Shown: positions 16,695-26,334 of the stretch, piece by piece
How the letters are laid out: every line of letters starts with the position of its first letter
Numbering within the stretch: position 1 is the first letter of the stretch
Origin: Bacteroidia bacterium
GTDB taxonomy: Bacteria > Bacteroidota > Bacteroidia > Bacteroidales > CAJPTX01
NCBI GenBank assembly: GCA_905373475.1
Contig: CAJPTC010000002.1
Location: 101,286-165,285 of the forward strand
Direction of reading: 5' to 3'
DNA length: 64,000 bases
Translations under genes and position numbers: made by a program
Notes under the pieces: model-generated
Told to the model about the DNA's origin: nothing
Databases searched by the model: none
The model's input: only the letters and a program-made list of their open reading frames with translations

Positions 16695-18460
16695 TGAAAG
16701 CATACAACAGTATCACGTATATACTACTGACCATCAGTAGCCTATTTCTACTAAGCTGTGGTTCTACGAAAACAGAGACCGATCTGCGTTTTCAGCCTGC
16801 AGTCGGGAATCCCTATTTCGACTCCTATTATCTCTACCTCACAGACTCTACCTTAAAATCTATTCCGCAGATGCGGAAAAACTACCAAAGCGCACAATCT
16901 GCCGAGATTGCCGACCTCATAGCGCAAACCTATTACCAACACGGCATCGCAGATTCTGCCGAAAAATACATTGCACAGGCCTATGCACTAGACTCAAACG
17001 TAGTGACTTATACACGAAAATATTATTCTATTCTCGAAGAGACCAACCGTAACCCAGAGAAACTGTTAACATTAGCGCATAGACTTATCGCACTTGATTC
17101 AACCGATGCGAAAAACCAATATAGCCTTCTCATGGCATATATTCGGAACAACCAATACGATAGTGCTATACGCTATGCAACGGCGCATCGCGACTATTTC
17201 CGTCGCTACTTCGAGATAGATATGCTGCTCACTAACCTCTATTTGCAGACACAGCAACCAGATTCTGCGCTCACAACGGCGCAGGACTTAGTTGCGTTCA
17301 ATCCAACGGAAGCCGACAACCATTTCTTTGCTTCTACCGTCGCGGCTCGTTGCGACGATACCTTGCGCTACAAACAATACTTCAAAAGTGGCGTACGCTA
17401 CGGATGTCCCGACACCAGACTCACCGAAGCCTACGTGCAATACATGTTACAATCGCATCAGAACGAAGAACTTATTCCAACCCTAGACTCTATCATGACC
17501 CAGTGCCACTACCCTACACCTTGGATAATAGAAATGCTAGGCAACCTTCGTTTTCTATTTAAGAAGGAGGTGGTAGAAAGTGCCACGGGGGGACACCTCT
17601 TTTCTCGTTTTGAAGAACAGCTTGACTCTTCATCAGATGGACAATTCCTCCTTCTGCAGTACTACAGAAGATTCGAAGACACTGCCGAAATTCTTGCTTC
17701 CCTAGAATCTAACTGCAAGAAGTTTGCACCGAGCTACATCTGGAACGTATTGAAAATTAGCGAAGAGCTTAAATATAAACCTGCCCCCACGCTCCAGAAT
17801 TGGAATGAGGAAACCAAAACGCTACGCGAGAACATCGCCAATTATCCCTTCGACCTTTTCTCCGCATTTGTTTACTTCGAGTATGTCGGAGGCGTTGTAG
17901 ATTCTGTGCAACGTATAGATACCATAGATCATTACATTGATGTGTATAAACAATTGTTGCGCAAGAGTAAACGCGGCGCAGTATATCGTTTCCCCCTAAC
18001 CTTCCAACAAGATACCTCCCTGAACCAGCGACAGGTATTACGGAACAATATTTCGCGTCTCTACGGCTACAAAGGCGACCTCACTAGCAAGCACGAATCC
18101 TCATTTATTGCCTACAAACAGGCACTTAAATATAATAAGGACAACGAAGTGGTACTCAATAATTACGCTTACAATCTTGCGCTTTCCGACGAACGAAAAT
18201 TAGCCACTGCACTCCGCATGTCGCAACGAAGCATAGAGATTGACCCTAAGAATGTAAACTACCTCGATACATACGGCTACATCCTCTATCGCCTTAAGCG
18301 CTACAAAGAGGCCAAAGCCGTATTTGTGAAACTACTAACCATTGATCCAAATCCTGGAAAAGTCTCACTCCTGCATTACAGCGAAGTTCTCGAAGCTTTA
18401 GGCAACAAGGATGCCGCAGAAGTATACCGAATGAAAGCAGAAAATAATCCCAATAGGTAG
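16694..18460 (+). CDS. Tetratricopeptide-repeat lipoprotein
   Basis: The 588-residue protein has a lipoprotein signal ending in LFLLSCGS (lipobox Cys about 22). The rest is helical with TPR-like repeats. The clearest are YKQALKYNKDNEVVLNNYAY (two half-repeats near 480) and SIEIDPKNVNYLDTYGYILY near 515-535. It is probably a periplasm-facing scaffold. The order dut, TPR lipoprotein, EnvC-like protein is common in Bacteroidales, which suggests a cell-envelope role. The function is not known. Confidence 0.85.
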   Translation: MKAYNSITYILLTISSLFLLSCGSTKTETDLRFQPAVGNPYFDSYYLYLTDSTLKSIPQMRKNYQSAQSAEIADLIAQTYYQHGIADSAEKYIAQAYALDSNVVTYTRKYYSILEETNRNPEKLLTLAHRLIALDSTDAKNQYSLLMAYIRNNQYDSAIRYATAHRDYFRRYFEIDMLLTNLYLQTQQPDSALTTAQDLVAFNPTEADNHFFASTVAARCDDTLRYKQYFKSGVRYGCPDTRLTEAYVQYMLQSHQNEELIPTLDSIMTQCHYPTPWIIEMLGNLRFLFKKEVVESATGGHLFSRFEEQLDSSSDGQFLLLQYYRRFEDTAEILASLESNCKKFAPSYIWNVLKISEELKYKPAPTLQNWNEETKTLRENIANYPFDLFSAFVYFEYVGGVVDSVQRIDTIDHYIDVYKQLLRKSKRGAVYRFPLTFQQDTSLNQRQVLRNNISRLYGYKGDLTSKHESSFIAYKQALKYNKDNEVVLNNYAYNLALSDERKLATALRMSQRSIEIDPKNVNYLDTYGYILYRLKRYKEAKAVFVKLLTIDPNPGKVSLLHYSEVLEALGNKDAAEVYRMKAENNPNR

Positions 18461-18649
18461 CAACCTATAAATCACCGCGTATTTTCTCGCTCTTATTCTC
18501 CCAGCTTTGCCCAACCCTTAACTTGGATTTTGAGCGAAGACCAAAACAGATTTATCAGTTGTATTTTAGCTGTCCAGAAATTGCTCCCGAAGCTGTATTG
18601 CGTAAACGGGTAAAGGAATATTCGCAACGTATTGAAACAGAACTGAGTT

Positions 18650-19831
18650 ATGAGGATTTTTACTCCTATCCTTCTCCTCTCATTAAGCCTCTTCTCCACG
18701 GTTACGTGTTACGCACAAACTATCTCTGACCTCCAAAAACAGAAAGAGCAAACTCTCGCACGTATCTCTACCACTTCCCAACTCATAGAAGAAGGAACAA
18801 AAAGCCAAGCACAAAACACCCAAAAACTAGACCTCATAAATTCCCAAATAGAAACACGCAACGACCTCATTAAGAACATTAACCAACAAATCCAGCTCTA
18901 CAACGCCGAAATCAACCAACGCGTTAAAAGCATTACCCGATACGAGCAGCAACTCGATACCCTCCTACTACAGTACGCCAATTTCATTCGGACTACACAA
19001 TTCCTCCAGAGTAAACATGACGTACTCTTACACATCCTCGCTTCGCGCAACCTATCACAAATGTATCGACGCATTCGTTTTTACCGCGAATATCTCCAAT
19101 ATCAGCACTCACAACACGACGCAATTACTGCACTAAACAATCGCCTACACGCAGAAAGAGACTCCTTACTCACCGCACAAAAATATCTAGTTGTCTTACG
19201 AAACGAAGAGTATAATAGCCGCAACCAGCTCATTTCAGAGCAAACCCAATACAACAATGAGTTGAAACGACTCATGCAAAAAGAAAAAGAGCTTCGTAAT
19301 ACATTGCTCGAAGATCGAAAGAAAGTACAAGCTCTCAACGTGGCTATCAACAAATTGATAGAGGAAGAAGCTGAGCAGAATCGCAAAGCAAAACACGATG
19401 CCATATACAAGAAACTCAGTAAAGATTTTGCAAGTAACAAAGGGCGACTCCCTTGGCCCATACTCACTGGAACAATAATACGAGGCTACGGGCAACAAGA
19501 AAGCAAACTTCTCAAAGGTATCAGAACTACCAGCGAAGGCGTGGACATCGCCGCAAAGAAAAACTCGGTCGTGAGAAGCATTTTCAACGGAAAGGTTACG
19601 AAAGTAGCGCGAATACCTGGAGGGAATGATGTTGTGATTATACGACATGGTGACTTTCTTACCCTCTACTCCAATTTGACAAACCTAGTAATAAACATAG
19701 GCGACGAGGTAAAAGCTGGGCAAGCTATCGGCACCTTGTACACCGAAAAAAACGCAGAACAGGGCGTACTCCACTTTGAAATTTGGAAGGAATTCCGTTC
19801 GCAAAACCCTAAACTTTGGCTACACCCCTAA
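18650..19831 (+). CDS. EnvC-like murein hydrolase activator with degenerate LytM domain
   Basis: The 393-residue protein has a signal peptide (to about 22, CYAQ), a long coiled coil (about 25-255) and a C-terminal LytM/M23 domain (about 270-390). The zinc-site residues look incomplete. The canonical HxGxD reads SEGVDIAA, so the His is absent. The HG of IIRHGDFLTLYSNL is kept, but YSHL reads YSNL, while LHFEIW keeps its His. Such loss of ligands is typical of activators of amidases rather than active peptidases. The likely role is regulating septal peptidoglycan cleavage. A gap of 189 bases separates it from the TPR gene. Confidence 0.85.
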   Translation: MRIFTPILLLSLSLFSTVTCYAQTISDLQKQKEQTLARISTTSQLIEEGTKSQAQNTQKLDLINSQIETRNDLIKNINQQIQLYNAEINQRVKSITRYEQQLDTLLLQYANFIRTTQFLQSKHDVLLHILASRNLSQMYRRIRFYREYLQYQHSQHDAITALNNRLHAERDSLLTAQKYLVVLRNEEYNSRNQLISEQTQYNNELKRLMQKEKELRNTLLEDRKKVQALNVAINKLIEEEAEQNRKAKHDAIYKKLSKDFASNKGRLPWPILTGTIIRGYGQQESKLLKGIRTTSEGVDIAAKKNSVVRSIFNGKVTKVARIPGGNDVVIIRHGDFLTLYSNLTNLVINIGDEVKAGQAIGTLYTEKNAEQGVLHFEIWKEFRSQNPKLWLHP

Positions 19832-19964
19832 TCTTGTTAGACGTAATCCTACAGATTAAAAGCTTAGTGAAAGAAATTTGACTACCAAAAGAAAAACTTT
19901 AGTTACAACCTAGCACTAGCAAAGAGACTTCACACTACTAGAGTTGAGATTAGACTATAAAGCC

Positions 19965-19972
19965 TACCTTTG
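19965..19972 (+). promoter_or_regulatory. Bacteroidetes-type promoter for the anti-sigma/ybeY operon
   Basis: TACCTTTG is a perfect -7 box, with TTG at 19944-19946 as the -33 element and a spacing of 18 bases. Transcription would start near 19979, leaving a leader of about 113 bases before the ATG at 20092. Confidence 0.65.
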
Positions 19973-20091
19973 TGTCAGATTAAACATCGAAAAATAATAT
20001 ATACTGAAAGGTTACACCATACCTAGAAACCCATTGGGATGTTGGAGGTAAACCGAGTAACGGAGACAATACATACGAAAGTTGTACAGCT

Positions 20092-20490
20092 ATGAAAAAG
20101 ATAGTCCTAGCTTCAACCGTCAATGCCAATAATGAATTTCTCAGCTTCCTTGATGAGCTGTTCATGGATATTGACGGTCTGGCTGAACTCGAGGCGAACG
20201 TACAAATTGCCATCTGCGAAACCTTCAACAACGCCGTACTGCACGGCAACAAGCTCAATCCAGAAAAGATTGTGACCTGTACATTCGATATCACCGAAGT
20301 AGATTACATTTTCACCATAGAAGATGAGGGAGACGGATTCGACCCTACGCGTATCCCAGACCCTACACTCCCCGAGAATATTGAAAAGACTGAGGGACGA
20401 GGAGTTTTTCTTACTCGAACCTTAGCCGACAGTGTCGAGTATACCAACGGAGGACGCAAAGTCATTATTCGGTTCGCTAAAAACAAATAA
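20092..20490 (+). CDS. Anti-sigma-type ATP-binding protein (RsbW/SpoIIAB-like HATPase)
   Basis: The 132-residue protein is a stand-alone GHKL ATPase domain. The N-box is ETFNNAVLHGN (about 43-53), G1 is EDEGDGFDP (about 79-87) and G2 is GRGVFLTR (about 104-111). This is the layout of serine kinases that bind and phosphorylate anti-anti-sigma factors. No partner STAS protein or sigma factor is adjacent, so its target is unknown. It precedes ybeY by 11 bases and shares its promoter. Confidence 0.88.
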   Translation: MKKIVLASTVNANNEFLSFLDELFMDIDGLAELEANVQIAICETFNNAVLHGNKLNPEKIVTCTFDITEVDYIFTIEDEGDGFDPTRIPDPTLPENIEKTEGRGVFLTRTLADSVEYTNGGRKVIIRFAKNK

Positions 20491-20501
20491 AACAACGCGC
20501 T

Positions 20502-20939
20502 GTGAATATACTCTTCTACCAAGAGGGCGTGCACTACTTGCTACGTAACAAAAAAGCCATCCGTGCCACTATACAACGAATGTGCAAGGAAAATGGCTAC
20601 GAACTAGGGAATGTGAACTACATTTTATGCTCAAAACGCATTATCAAACAAACCAACATCCGCTACCTCAATCACCACTACTACACTGATATCATCACTT
20701 TTCCCCTCTCCGAAGACCCTAAAATCATCACCGCAGACATCTTTGTCTGCATCCCCGTAGTCCTCGAAAATGCCCAACGATTTTCAACCTCGGCATACAG
20801 CGAAGTCGTACGCGTACTTTTTCACGGAATTCTCCATTTAATAGGCTACGACGACCACACACCCGAGGATCAAAAGAACATGCGAAATGCCGAAGAATTC
20901 TGGTTGTCGCAATTCTCCCTCCTACTAAAAACCACATAA
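20502..20939 (+). CDS. ybeY: Endoribonuclease YbeY
   Basis: YbeY is a zinc-dependent RNase for 16S rRNA 3'-end maturation and ribosome quality control. The 145-residue protein carries the metal motif HGILHLIGYDDH, which fits H-x3-H-x5-H. The start is GTG at 20502, since the conserved N-terminus begins there. It is the second gene of a two-gene unit with the HATPase protein. Confidence 0.95.
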   Translation: MNILFYQEGVHYLLRNKKAIRATIQRMCKENGYELGNVNYILCSKRIIKQTNIRYLNHHYYTDIITFPLSEDPKIITADIFVCIPVVLENAQRFSTSAYSEVVRVLFHGILHLIGYDDHTPEDQKNMRNAEEFWLSQFSLLLKTT

Positions 20940-21301
20940 AACATTAACTATCAAATTCTTTGTTGCTAAAATCACTCCTACCCAATATATCCCATATATC
21001 TATATAAAATATTGATTATCAAATTTGTAGAGACGAAACCTAATGCGCCCAATTCGGAATATAATGCCGAATATTATCCCATCGCAATGCACATAAAACA
21101 TTGAATACTCTGTATGATCGACGGCGTACCCGCCCATTAAATACGCATCGCAAATTTTGTTAACCATATCGTTGTAGGGGCGAAAACTGATGCGCTCGTA
21201 CCTTTCGCTTCGCGCAACTCTTAACTTTTAACTCTTAGCAGAATTCCCCTCATCTTCCTTTGGGTTCACCCCCAACCGATAAAAAGCACTTTCTTTGCTC
21301 C
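20940..21301. other. Intergenic stretch with degenerate GTAG repeats
   Basis: This gap of about 360 bases has no gene. It contains two related degenerate units starting GTAG at 21027 and 21176, each continuing with (A/G)G(A/G)CGAAA and ATGCGC. An AT-rich block of the CTCTTAACTTTTAAC type also lies near 21220-21240. A TTCCTTTG near 21258 is an imperfect promoter box for mnmG. Confidence 0.6.
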
Positions 21302-23197
21302 ATGAAAGAGATAGAGCTTATTGTTATAGGCGGAGGGCACGCAGGCTGCGAAGCCGCTCACGCTGCAGCCGTCTTAGGAGTTAAGACCCTCCTCGTAACC
21401 ACCGATATTACCAAACTGGCAGTTATGAGCTGCAATCCTTCTATCGGAGGTATTGGAAAGGGACAAATTGTACGCGAAATAGATGCGCTTGGCGGCTACA
21501 CTGGCCAATGTACCGATGCCGCTACAATACAATTTCGCATGCTCAATCGTTCCAAAGGTCCTGCTATGCATAGCCCAAGAGCACAATGCGACCGCGAAAT
21601 TTTTACCCTTACTTGGCGAAATAAACTAGAGAATTGCCCTAATCTATTTATCATACAGGATACTATCGAAGAGCTCATTTTGCAAGAGGAAGGAAGCAAG
21701 ACAGTATGCAAGGGTATTGTATCGCGCGTGCGCGGTACAATTAACGCAAAAAGAGTAGTACTCACAGCTGGTACATTCCTTAACGGACTTATTCACATCG
21801 GTTTGTACCACACTGCAGGCGGACGGATTGACGAAAGCGCCGTTCCAAAGCTCACTACACAACTCGTAGAACACGGACTTACAGCAGGACGCTTCAAAAC
21901 TGGTACCTCCCCCCGACTACACCTACCTACTATCAACCTCTCTGTTTGTAAAATTCAACAAGGAGATGAAGAAGAAGGAGGTTTTTCTTTCTATAAGAGG
22001 GAGTTGCCAACTCTCATAAAGCGCCCCTGTTATATTACTGAAACCAACGAAACCACTCATCAGATCTTGCACGACAATCTAGATCGCTCTCCTCTCTTCC
22101 AACACGTAATACAGGGACGTGGTCCTCGCTACTGCCCTAGCATAGAAGACAAAATCCATATTTTCAGCGATAAGCTCTCGCATCCCATCTTCCTAGAACC
22201 AGAAAGTGCCGTAGGGCAGACCGTCTATATCAACGGCTTCAGCACTTCGCTCCCATACGACGTACAAGAAAAAGCATTACACACGATCAAAGGATTGGAA
22301 CAAGCACACATCATTCGACCAGGTTATGCAATTGAGTACGACTATTTTGACCCGCAACAACTCTACAAAACCCTAGAGTCACAAATCATAGATAACCTTT
22401 ACCTTGCAGGTCAAATTAACGGAACAACTGGTTACGAAGAAGCTGCTGCACAAGGGTTAGTGGCAGGCATAAATGCAGCCCTTACACTTAAAGAGCGCGA
22501 ACCTATGATACTCCAACGCGCAGACGGATACATAGGTGTAATGCTAGACGATCTAATATCAAAGGGCGTAGACGAACCCTACCGCATGTTCACAAGTCGT
22601 GCCGAACACCGCCTATCTCTCCGTCAAGACAATGCCGACCTACGTTTCAACGAAATAGCCTACCGAGTCGGAATGATTGACAATCAACGCTACGAGGCTA
22701 CAAACAAGAAGTACGAAAGCGTTGAAAAAGTAGTAAATCTACTTTCCAATCAATCTATTAACCCAAATGAAATAAACCCACTTCTCACTGAAAACCACTC
22801 TACCCCACTCACTCAATCTATTAAGGTAAACAAACTCCTACTACGCCCCGAAATATCACTTTCCCTCTTACTCCAACACATTCCTAACTTACACACAGAA
22901 CTCAAAGAATACAATCCTCAAATCCTCCAAGCCAGCGAAATCCAAATAAAATACGCTAGCTATATAGAAAAAGAAGAACAAGAAAACGAACACCATACCA
23001 ATATAGACCATATACACATCCCAGATACATTCAACTTTCTCAAACTAGAAAGCGTTAGTATTGAAGGACGACAAAAACTATCCAAACTACACCCTAAAAC
23101 CATAGGAGACGCCAAGCAAATTCCAGGCATCAAACCAAGCGACATAAAAGCAATTCTAATCGCAATGAAACACTTTGTTCCACGTGGAACACTTTAA
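21302..23197 (+). CDS. mnmG: tRNA uridine-5-carboxymethylaminomethyl modification enzyme MnmG
   Basis: MnmG (GidA) uses FAD with MnmE to modify U34 of tRNAs. The frame is open from 21260, but the family N-terminus MKEIELIVIGGGHAGCEAA starts at the ATG at 21302, giving 631 residues. The FAD dinucleotide motif GGGHAGCEAA is near residue 10. The signatures SCNPSIGGIGKG, GRFKTGTSPRL and GQINGTTGYEEAAAQGL are present. The last codons (FVPRGTL) coincide with a parS-like palindrome at 23176-23191. The 3' third is AT-richer and more Asn/Lys-rich than the rest. Confidence 0.96.
   Translation: MKEIELIVIGGGHAGCEAAHAAAVLGVKTLLVTTDITKLAVMSCNPSIGGIGKGQIVREIDALGGYTGQCTDAATIQFRMLNRSKGPAMHSPRAQCDREIFTLTWRNKLENCPNLFIIQDTIEELILQEEGSKTVCKGIVSRVRGTINAKRVVLTAGTFLNGLIHIGLYHTAGGRIDESAVPKLTTQLVEHGLTAGRFKTGTSPRLHLPTINLSVCKIQQGDEEEGGFSFYKRELPTLIKRPCYITETNETTHQILHDNLDRSPLFQHVIQGRGPRYCPSIEDKIHIFSDKLSHPIFLEPESAVGQTVYINGFSTSLPYDVQEKALHTIKGLEQAHIIRPGYAIEYDYFDPQQLYKTLESQIIDNLYLAGQINGTTGYEEAAAQGLVAGINAALTLKEREPMILQRADGYIGVMLDDLISKGVDEPYRMFTSRAEHRLSLRQDNADLRFNEIAYRVGMIDNQRYEATNKKYESVEKVVNLLSNQSINPNEINPLLTENHSTPLTQSIKVNKLLLRPEISLSLLLQHIPNLHTELKEYNPQILQASEIQIKYASYIEKEEQENEHHTNIDHIHIPDTFNFLKLESVSIEGRQKLSKLHPKTIGDAKQIPGIKPSDIKAILIAMKHFVPRGTL
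23176..23191. promoter_or_regulatory. Probable parS site (ParB binding) at the end of mnmG
   Basis: TGTTCCACGTGGAACA is a perfect 16-base palindrome. It matches the parS sequence bound by chromosomal ParB proteins across phyla. It lies over the last codons of mnmG. A second near-match occurs 1.6 kb downstream. Confidence 0.8.
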
Positions 23198-23273
23198 GTA
23201 TAGAACTATAATTATATAACATCAACTCACTATATACTAAGTAGGTTAAGAACTTATTTTATAAATCACGATT

Positions 23274-25124
23274 ATGATAGAAGAAGCAGAGGATATACTA
23301 CTAAGAGAGGAACGTTATGCAGGGGTGCGCGAAACTGTAAAAATGATTCCTCATGTTCCTGGTGTCTATGTTTTTAAGAATGCACAGAAGAAGGTTATCT
23401 ATGTAGGAAAAGCTAAGGATCTTAAAAAACGCGTCAGCTCTTACTTCCTTAACCTACAGCATCAAGCCTCTAAAACACGCGTACTAGTAAAACAAATCGC
23501 TTTTCTCGATTTCATTATCGTTAATACAGAAGAGGAAGCACTCCTTCTAGAAAACAACCTCATCAAAGAGAATCAACCCAAATACAACATACTTCTAAAA
23601 GACGACAAATCCTACCCTTGGGTATGTATTACAAAAGAGGAATATCCGCGTGTATTCATGACGCGGAACTACATCGCTTCCCGAGGAAAATATTATGGTC
23701 CCTATACCTCAAGCGGAAGTATACAAGCCATCCTAAGAACACTACGACGCTTGTTCTTTTATCGTACTTGCAAGTTGCCACTTACACAAACACAAATAGA
23801 AAAGAAAATCTACCGTTCGTGTCTAGAATACCATATATACAACTGCAAAGCTCCTTGCATCAATGCGATAACTAAAGAAGAGTATAATAAAGCTATAGAA
23901 AATATCGCAGCGATTCTGAACGGAAAGGTAAGTATCGTAATAAGCAAACTAAACGAAGAATATAATAGCTTTATGGAAGCCTTAGAGTTCGAGAAAGCCG
24001 AAGTATTATATAAACAGATCCAAGAACTACGCGACTACCAACACAAAAATAGTATTGTAAACCCTGAGGTAGGCGACCTCGATGTAATATCAATTCTTGA
24101 ACAGGAGAACAGAGTAGCACTGAATTATATGCATGTATACAATGGTGCAATCGTACTCTCTATCAACAGAATGATCCACAACCCACTCAACAGTCCGTTA
24201 AACGAATTGCTCGAAGTAGCCATGTATCGCCTCAAAGAGCAATACAATAGCGAGGCTGAAACTTTACTCACCAACGTAGAAAAGACAATTACAACTCCTC
24301 TATACAAAAATATAGAAACACCCCAACGCGGAGACAAACACAGAGTCTTACTTCTTTCAACACTCAACGTAGAGCGCTATTTAACACAAATAGCAACCGA
24401 ACGGAAACTACCACAACAAGAAGCTCTGGAGGCTGTAAAAGACCTTTTACAACTTCCTAAAATTCCCCACCGCATTGAGTGTATAGATAATTCCAATACA
24501 TTGGGCACATTCCCTGTCTCAGCAGTCGTGGTATTTATTGACGGCAAACCCGCAAAAGATCAATACCGAATCTATAACGTAAAGACAGTAGAAGGTCCCA
24601 ACGACTACGCCACAATGGAAGAGGTTATACAACGTCGCTACACCAACCTAGAAAAAGACTCCCTCCCCGACCTGCTGCTCATAGACGGTGGAAAAGGACA
24701 GCTCACTTCAGTCGTAACAGCACTAGAAAAAGCAAATAAAATAAACGACATCCCTCTAGCTGGACTCGCAGAACGCCTAGAAGAAATTTATGTTCCACGT
24801 GGAACGCAACCAATCCTACTTAATAAAGATCATCCAGCACTACGCCTCTTTATTCAATTGCGAGACGAAGCCCATCGCTTTGGAGTAAAACACCATACAC
24901 ATAAAAGAGATAAGGCTATTATGCTTCCACTGGAAGAGGTTGCAGGATTAGGAACAAAAACAATCCAAAAGCTTTACAAAACTTTTGGTAGTATACAAAA
25001 TATGCGCAATGCAGGACAAGAGGCACTCATTGATTGCGTCGGGAAAAGTAAAGCCAACCTCGTATGGCAAAATATAAATAATACAACCTTAGAATCGATA
25101 GAAAATAATTCGCATTCCAACTAG
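23274..25124 (+). CDS. uvrC: UvrABC excinuclease subunit C
   Basis: UvrC makes both incisions around DNA lesions in nucleotide excision repair. The 616-residue protein has the GIY-YIG nuclease at the N-terminus (PGVYVFKNAQKKVIYVGKAK, about 29-48) and a UVR motif (FMEALEFEKAEVLYKQI, about 225). The RNase H-like nuclease starts with IECIDNSNTLGTFPV, and the C-terminal helix-hairpin-helix is EVAGLGTKTIQKLYKTFGS. The ATG at 23274 gives a normal N-terminus. A parS-like site is embedded at 24791-24806, encoding VPRGT in a loop that is variable in the family. Confidence 0.95.
   Translation: MIEEAEDILLREERYAGVRETVKMIPHVPGVYVFKNAQKKVIYVGKAKDLKKRVSSYFLNLQHQASKTRVLVKQIAFLDFIIVNTEEEALLLENNLIKENQPKYNILLKDDKSYPWVCITKEEYPRVFMTRNYIASRGKYYGPYTSSGSIQAILRTLRRLFFYRTCKLPLTQTQIEKKIYRSCLEYHIYNCKAPCINAITKEEYNKAIENIAAILNGKVSIVISKLNEEYNSFMEALEFEKAEVLYKQIQELRDYQHKNSIVNPEVGDLDVISILEQENRVALNYMHVYNGAIVLSINRMIHNPLNSPLNELLEVAMYRLKEQYNSEAETLLTNVEKTITTPLYKNIETPQRGDKHRVLLLSTLNVERYLTQIATERKLPQQEALEAVKDLLQLPKIPHRIECIDNSNTLGTFPVSAVVVFIDGKPAKDQYRIYNVKTVEGPNDYATMEEVIQRRYTNLEKDSLPDLLLIDGGKGQLTSVVTALEKANKINDIPLAGLAERLEEIYVPRGTQPILLNKDHPALRLFIQLRDEAHRFGVKHHTHKRDKAIMLPLEEVAGLGTKTIQKLYKTFGSIQNMRNAGQEALIDCVGKSKANLVWQNINNTTLESIENNSHSN
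24791..24806. promoter_or_regulatory. Probable second parS site inside uvrC
   Basis: TGTTCCACGTGGAACG matches the parS palindrome at 15 of 16 positions. It encodes the same five residues (VPRGT), in the same frame, as the site at the end of mnmG. Confidence 0.7.
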
Positions 25125-25317
25125 ATTAAATATCTAACTATATAATTTTTCATTAAAAGCAAATCGTTATTCGCCCTCACGATACATCTGCCTATTTTTA
25201 GCACATTGTCGGCGCTCATACAACTCTTAACTTTCCTCTCGCTTTCGTAGCTAGTACTTAGTACCTAGGATCTAATTAAACATGCCTTACTCCAGCGGCA
25301 CAGCATCTGCACACGAC

Positions 25318-26334
25318 TTAAAAGAAAGAATTACCATTTCCCCCCATCTTCAAATCAAGGTGATGGTAAGCTTCGTCTGAGACAATACGCCCGCGCGGCG
25401 TTCGCGCCAACAAACCTTGCATGATTAAAAAAGGTTCATACACCTCTTCTATCGCCCCTGCATCTTCCCCCACTGCCGTCGCCAATGTAGAGAGCCCTAC
25501 AGGTCCTCCTCCAAATTTTGTAATGATGGTAGCCAGAATACGCCTATCCATTAAATCTAAACCACGGCTATCTATATTTAGCGCATCCAACGCAAACTTA
25601 GCTATCGGAAGATCAATCTCACCATTCCCCTTAATTTGTGCAAAATCTCTAACCCTACGTAAAAGCGCATTGGCAACACGCGGTGTACCGCGACTACGAG
25701 AAGCTATTTCAGCTGCCGCCTCTGCATGAATGGGAATTTGAAGAATTTTAGCCGCTCGCTTTATAATAGACTCTATCGTAACACTGGTGTAATATTCCAA
25801 TAGACAAGAAATACCGAACCGAGCCTTCAAAGGCTTCGTAAGTAAACCGACACGCGTTGTTGCACCCACAAGCGTAAAGGGATTAAGTTGAAGCTGAACA
25901 CTACGAGCCGCAGGTCCCTTTTCTATCAATATATCTATCGTAAAATCCTCCATAGCTGAGTACAAATACTCCTCAACTATTGGAGACAAGCGATGAATCT
26001 CGTCTATAAAAAGCACTGTGCCTGGTTCAAGGCTTGTCAGAATCCCTGCCAAATCGCCAGGCCGATCTATCACAGGTCCACTCGTTATACGAAGTGGCAC
26101 ACCCAACTCATTCGCCAGAATATGCGCTAACGTTGTTTTGCCCAAACCAGGAGGGCCATGAAATAGTACATGATCCAAAGCTTCGCCGCGTAACTTCGCC
26201 GCTGCAACAAAAATGCTCAAGTTCTCCAGCACTTTGTCTTGCCCTGTAAAATCAGAAAAAATTAAAGGACGAATTGAGGTATCTAGATCCTCGCCGCCTC
26301 CAACCATACTCCTCTCTTCTTTCATCGTCTCCAC
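25318..26334 (-). CDS. ruvB: Holliday junction branch migration helicase RuvB
   Basis: RuvB is the hexameric AAA+ motor that drives branch migration with RuvA. The 338-residue protein shows Walker A (GPPGLGKTT), Walker B (FIDEIHRL), sensor 1 (GATTR) and the arginine-finger region, with the winged-helix end TPRGRIVSDEAYHHL. The frame begins with GTG at 26334, preceded at 7 bases by GGAGG, a rare Shine-Dalgarno here. The in-frame ATG at 26325 is an alternative. ruvA and ruvC are not adjacent. Confidence 0.95.
   Translation of the reverse strand: METMKEERSMVGGGEDLDTSIRPLIFSDFTGQDKVLENLSIFVAAAKLRGEALDHVLFHGPPGLGKTTLAHILANELGVPLRITSGPVIDRPGDLAGILTSLEPGTVLFIDEIHRLSPIVEEYLYSAMEDFTIDILIEKGPAARSVQLQLNPFTLVGATTRVGLLTKPLKARFGISCLLEYYTSVTIESIIKRAAKILQIPIHAEAAAEIASRSRGTPRVANALLRRVRDFAQIKGNGEIDLPIAKFALDALNIDSRGLDLMDRRILATIITKFGGGPVGLSTLATAVGEDAGAIEEVYEPFLIMQGLLARTPRGRIVSDEAYHHLDLKMGGNGNSFF

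Noticed and set aside
18461..18729. A small open frame between the TPR lipoprotein and the EnvC-like gene
   Set aside because: Related clusters may have an extra lipoprotein gene here. This frame has no clear start, no signal peptide and no recognisable motif, and it runs into the EnvC-like start, so it was not called.
19832..20091. Gap checked for a tRNA or riboswitch
   Set aside because: No cloverleaf or known aptamer pattern could be drawn; a promoter is the only supported element.
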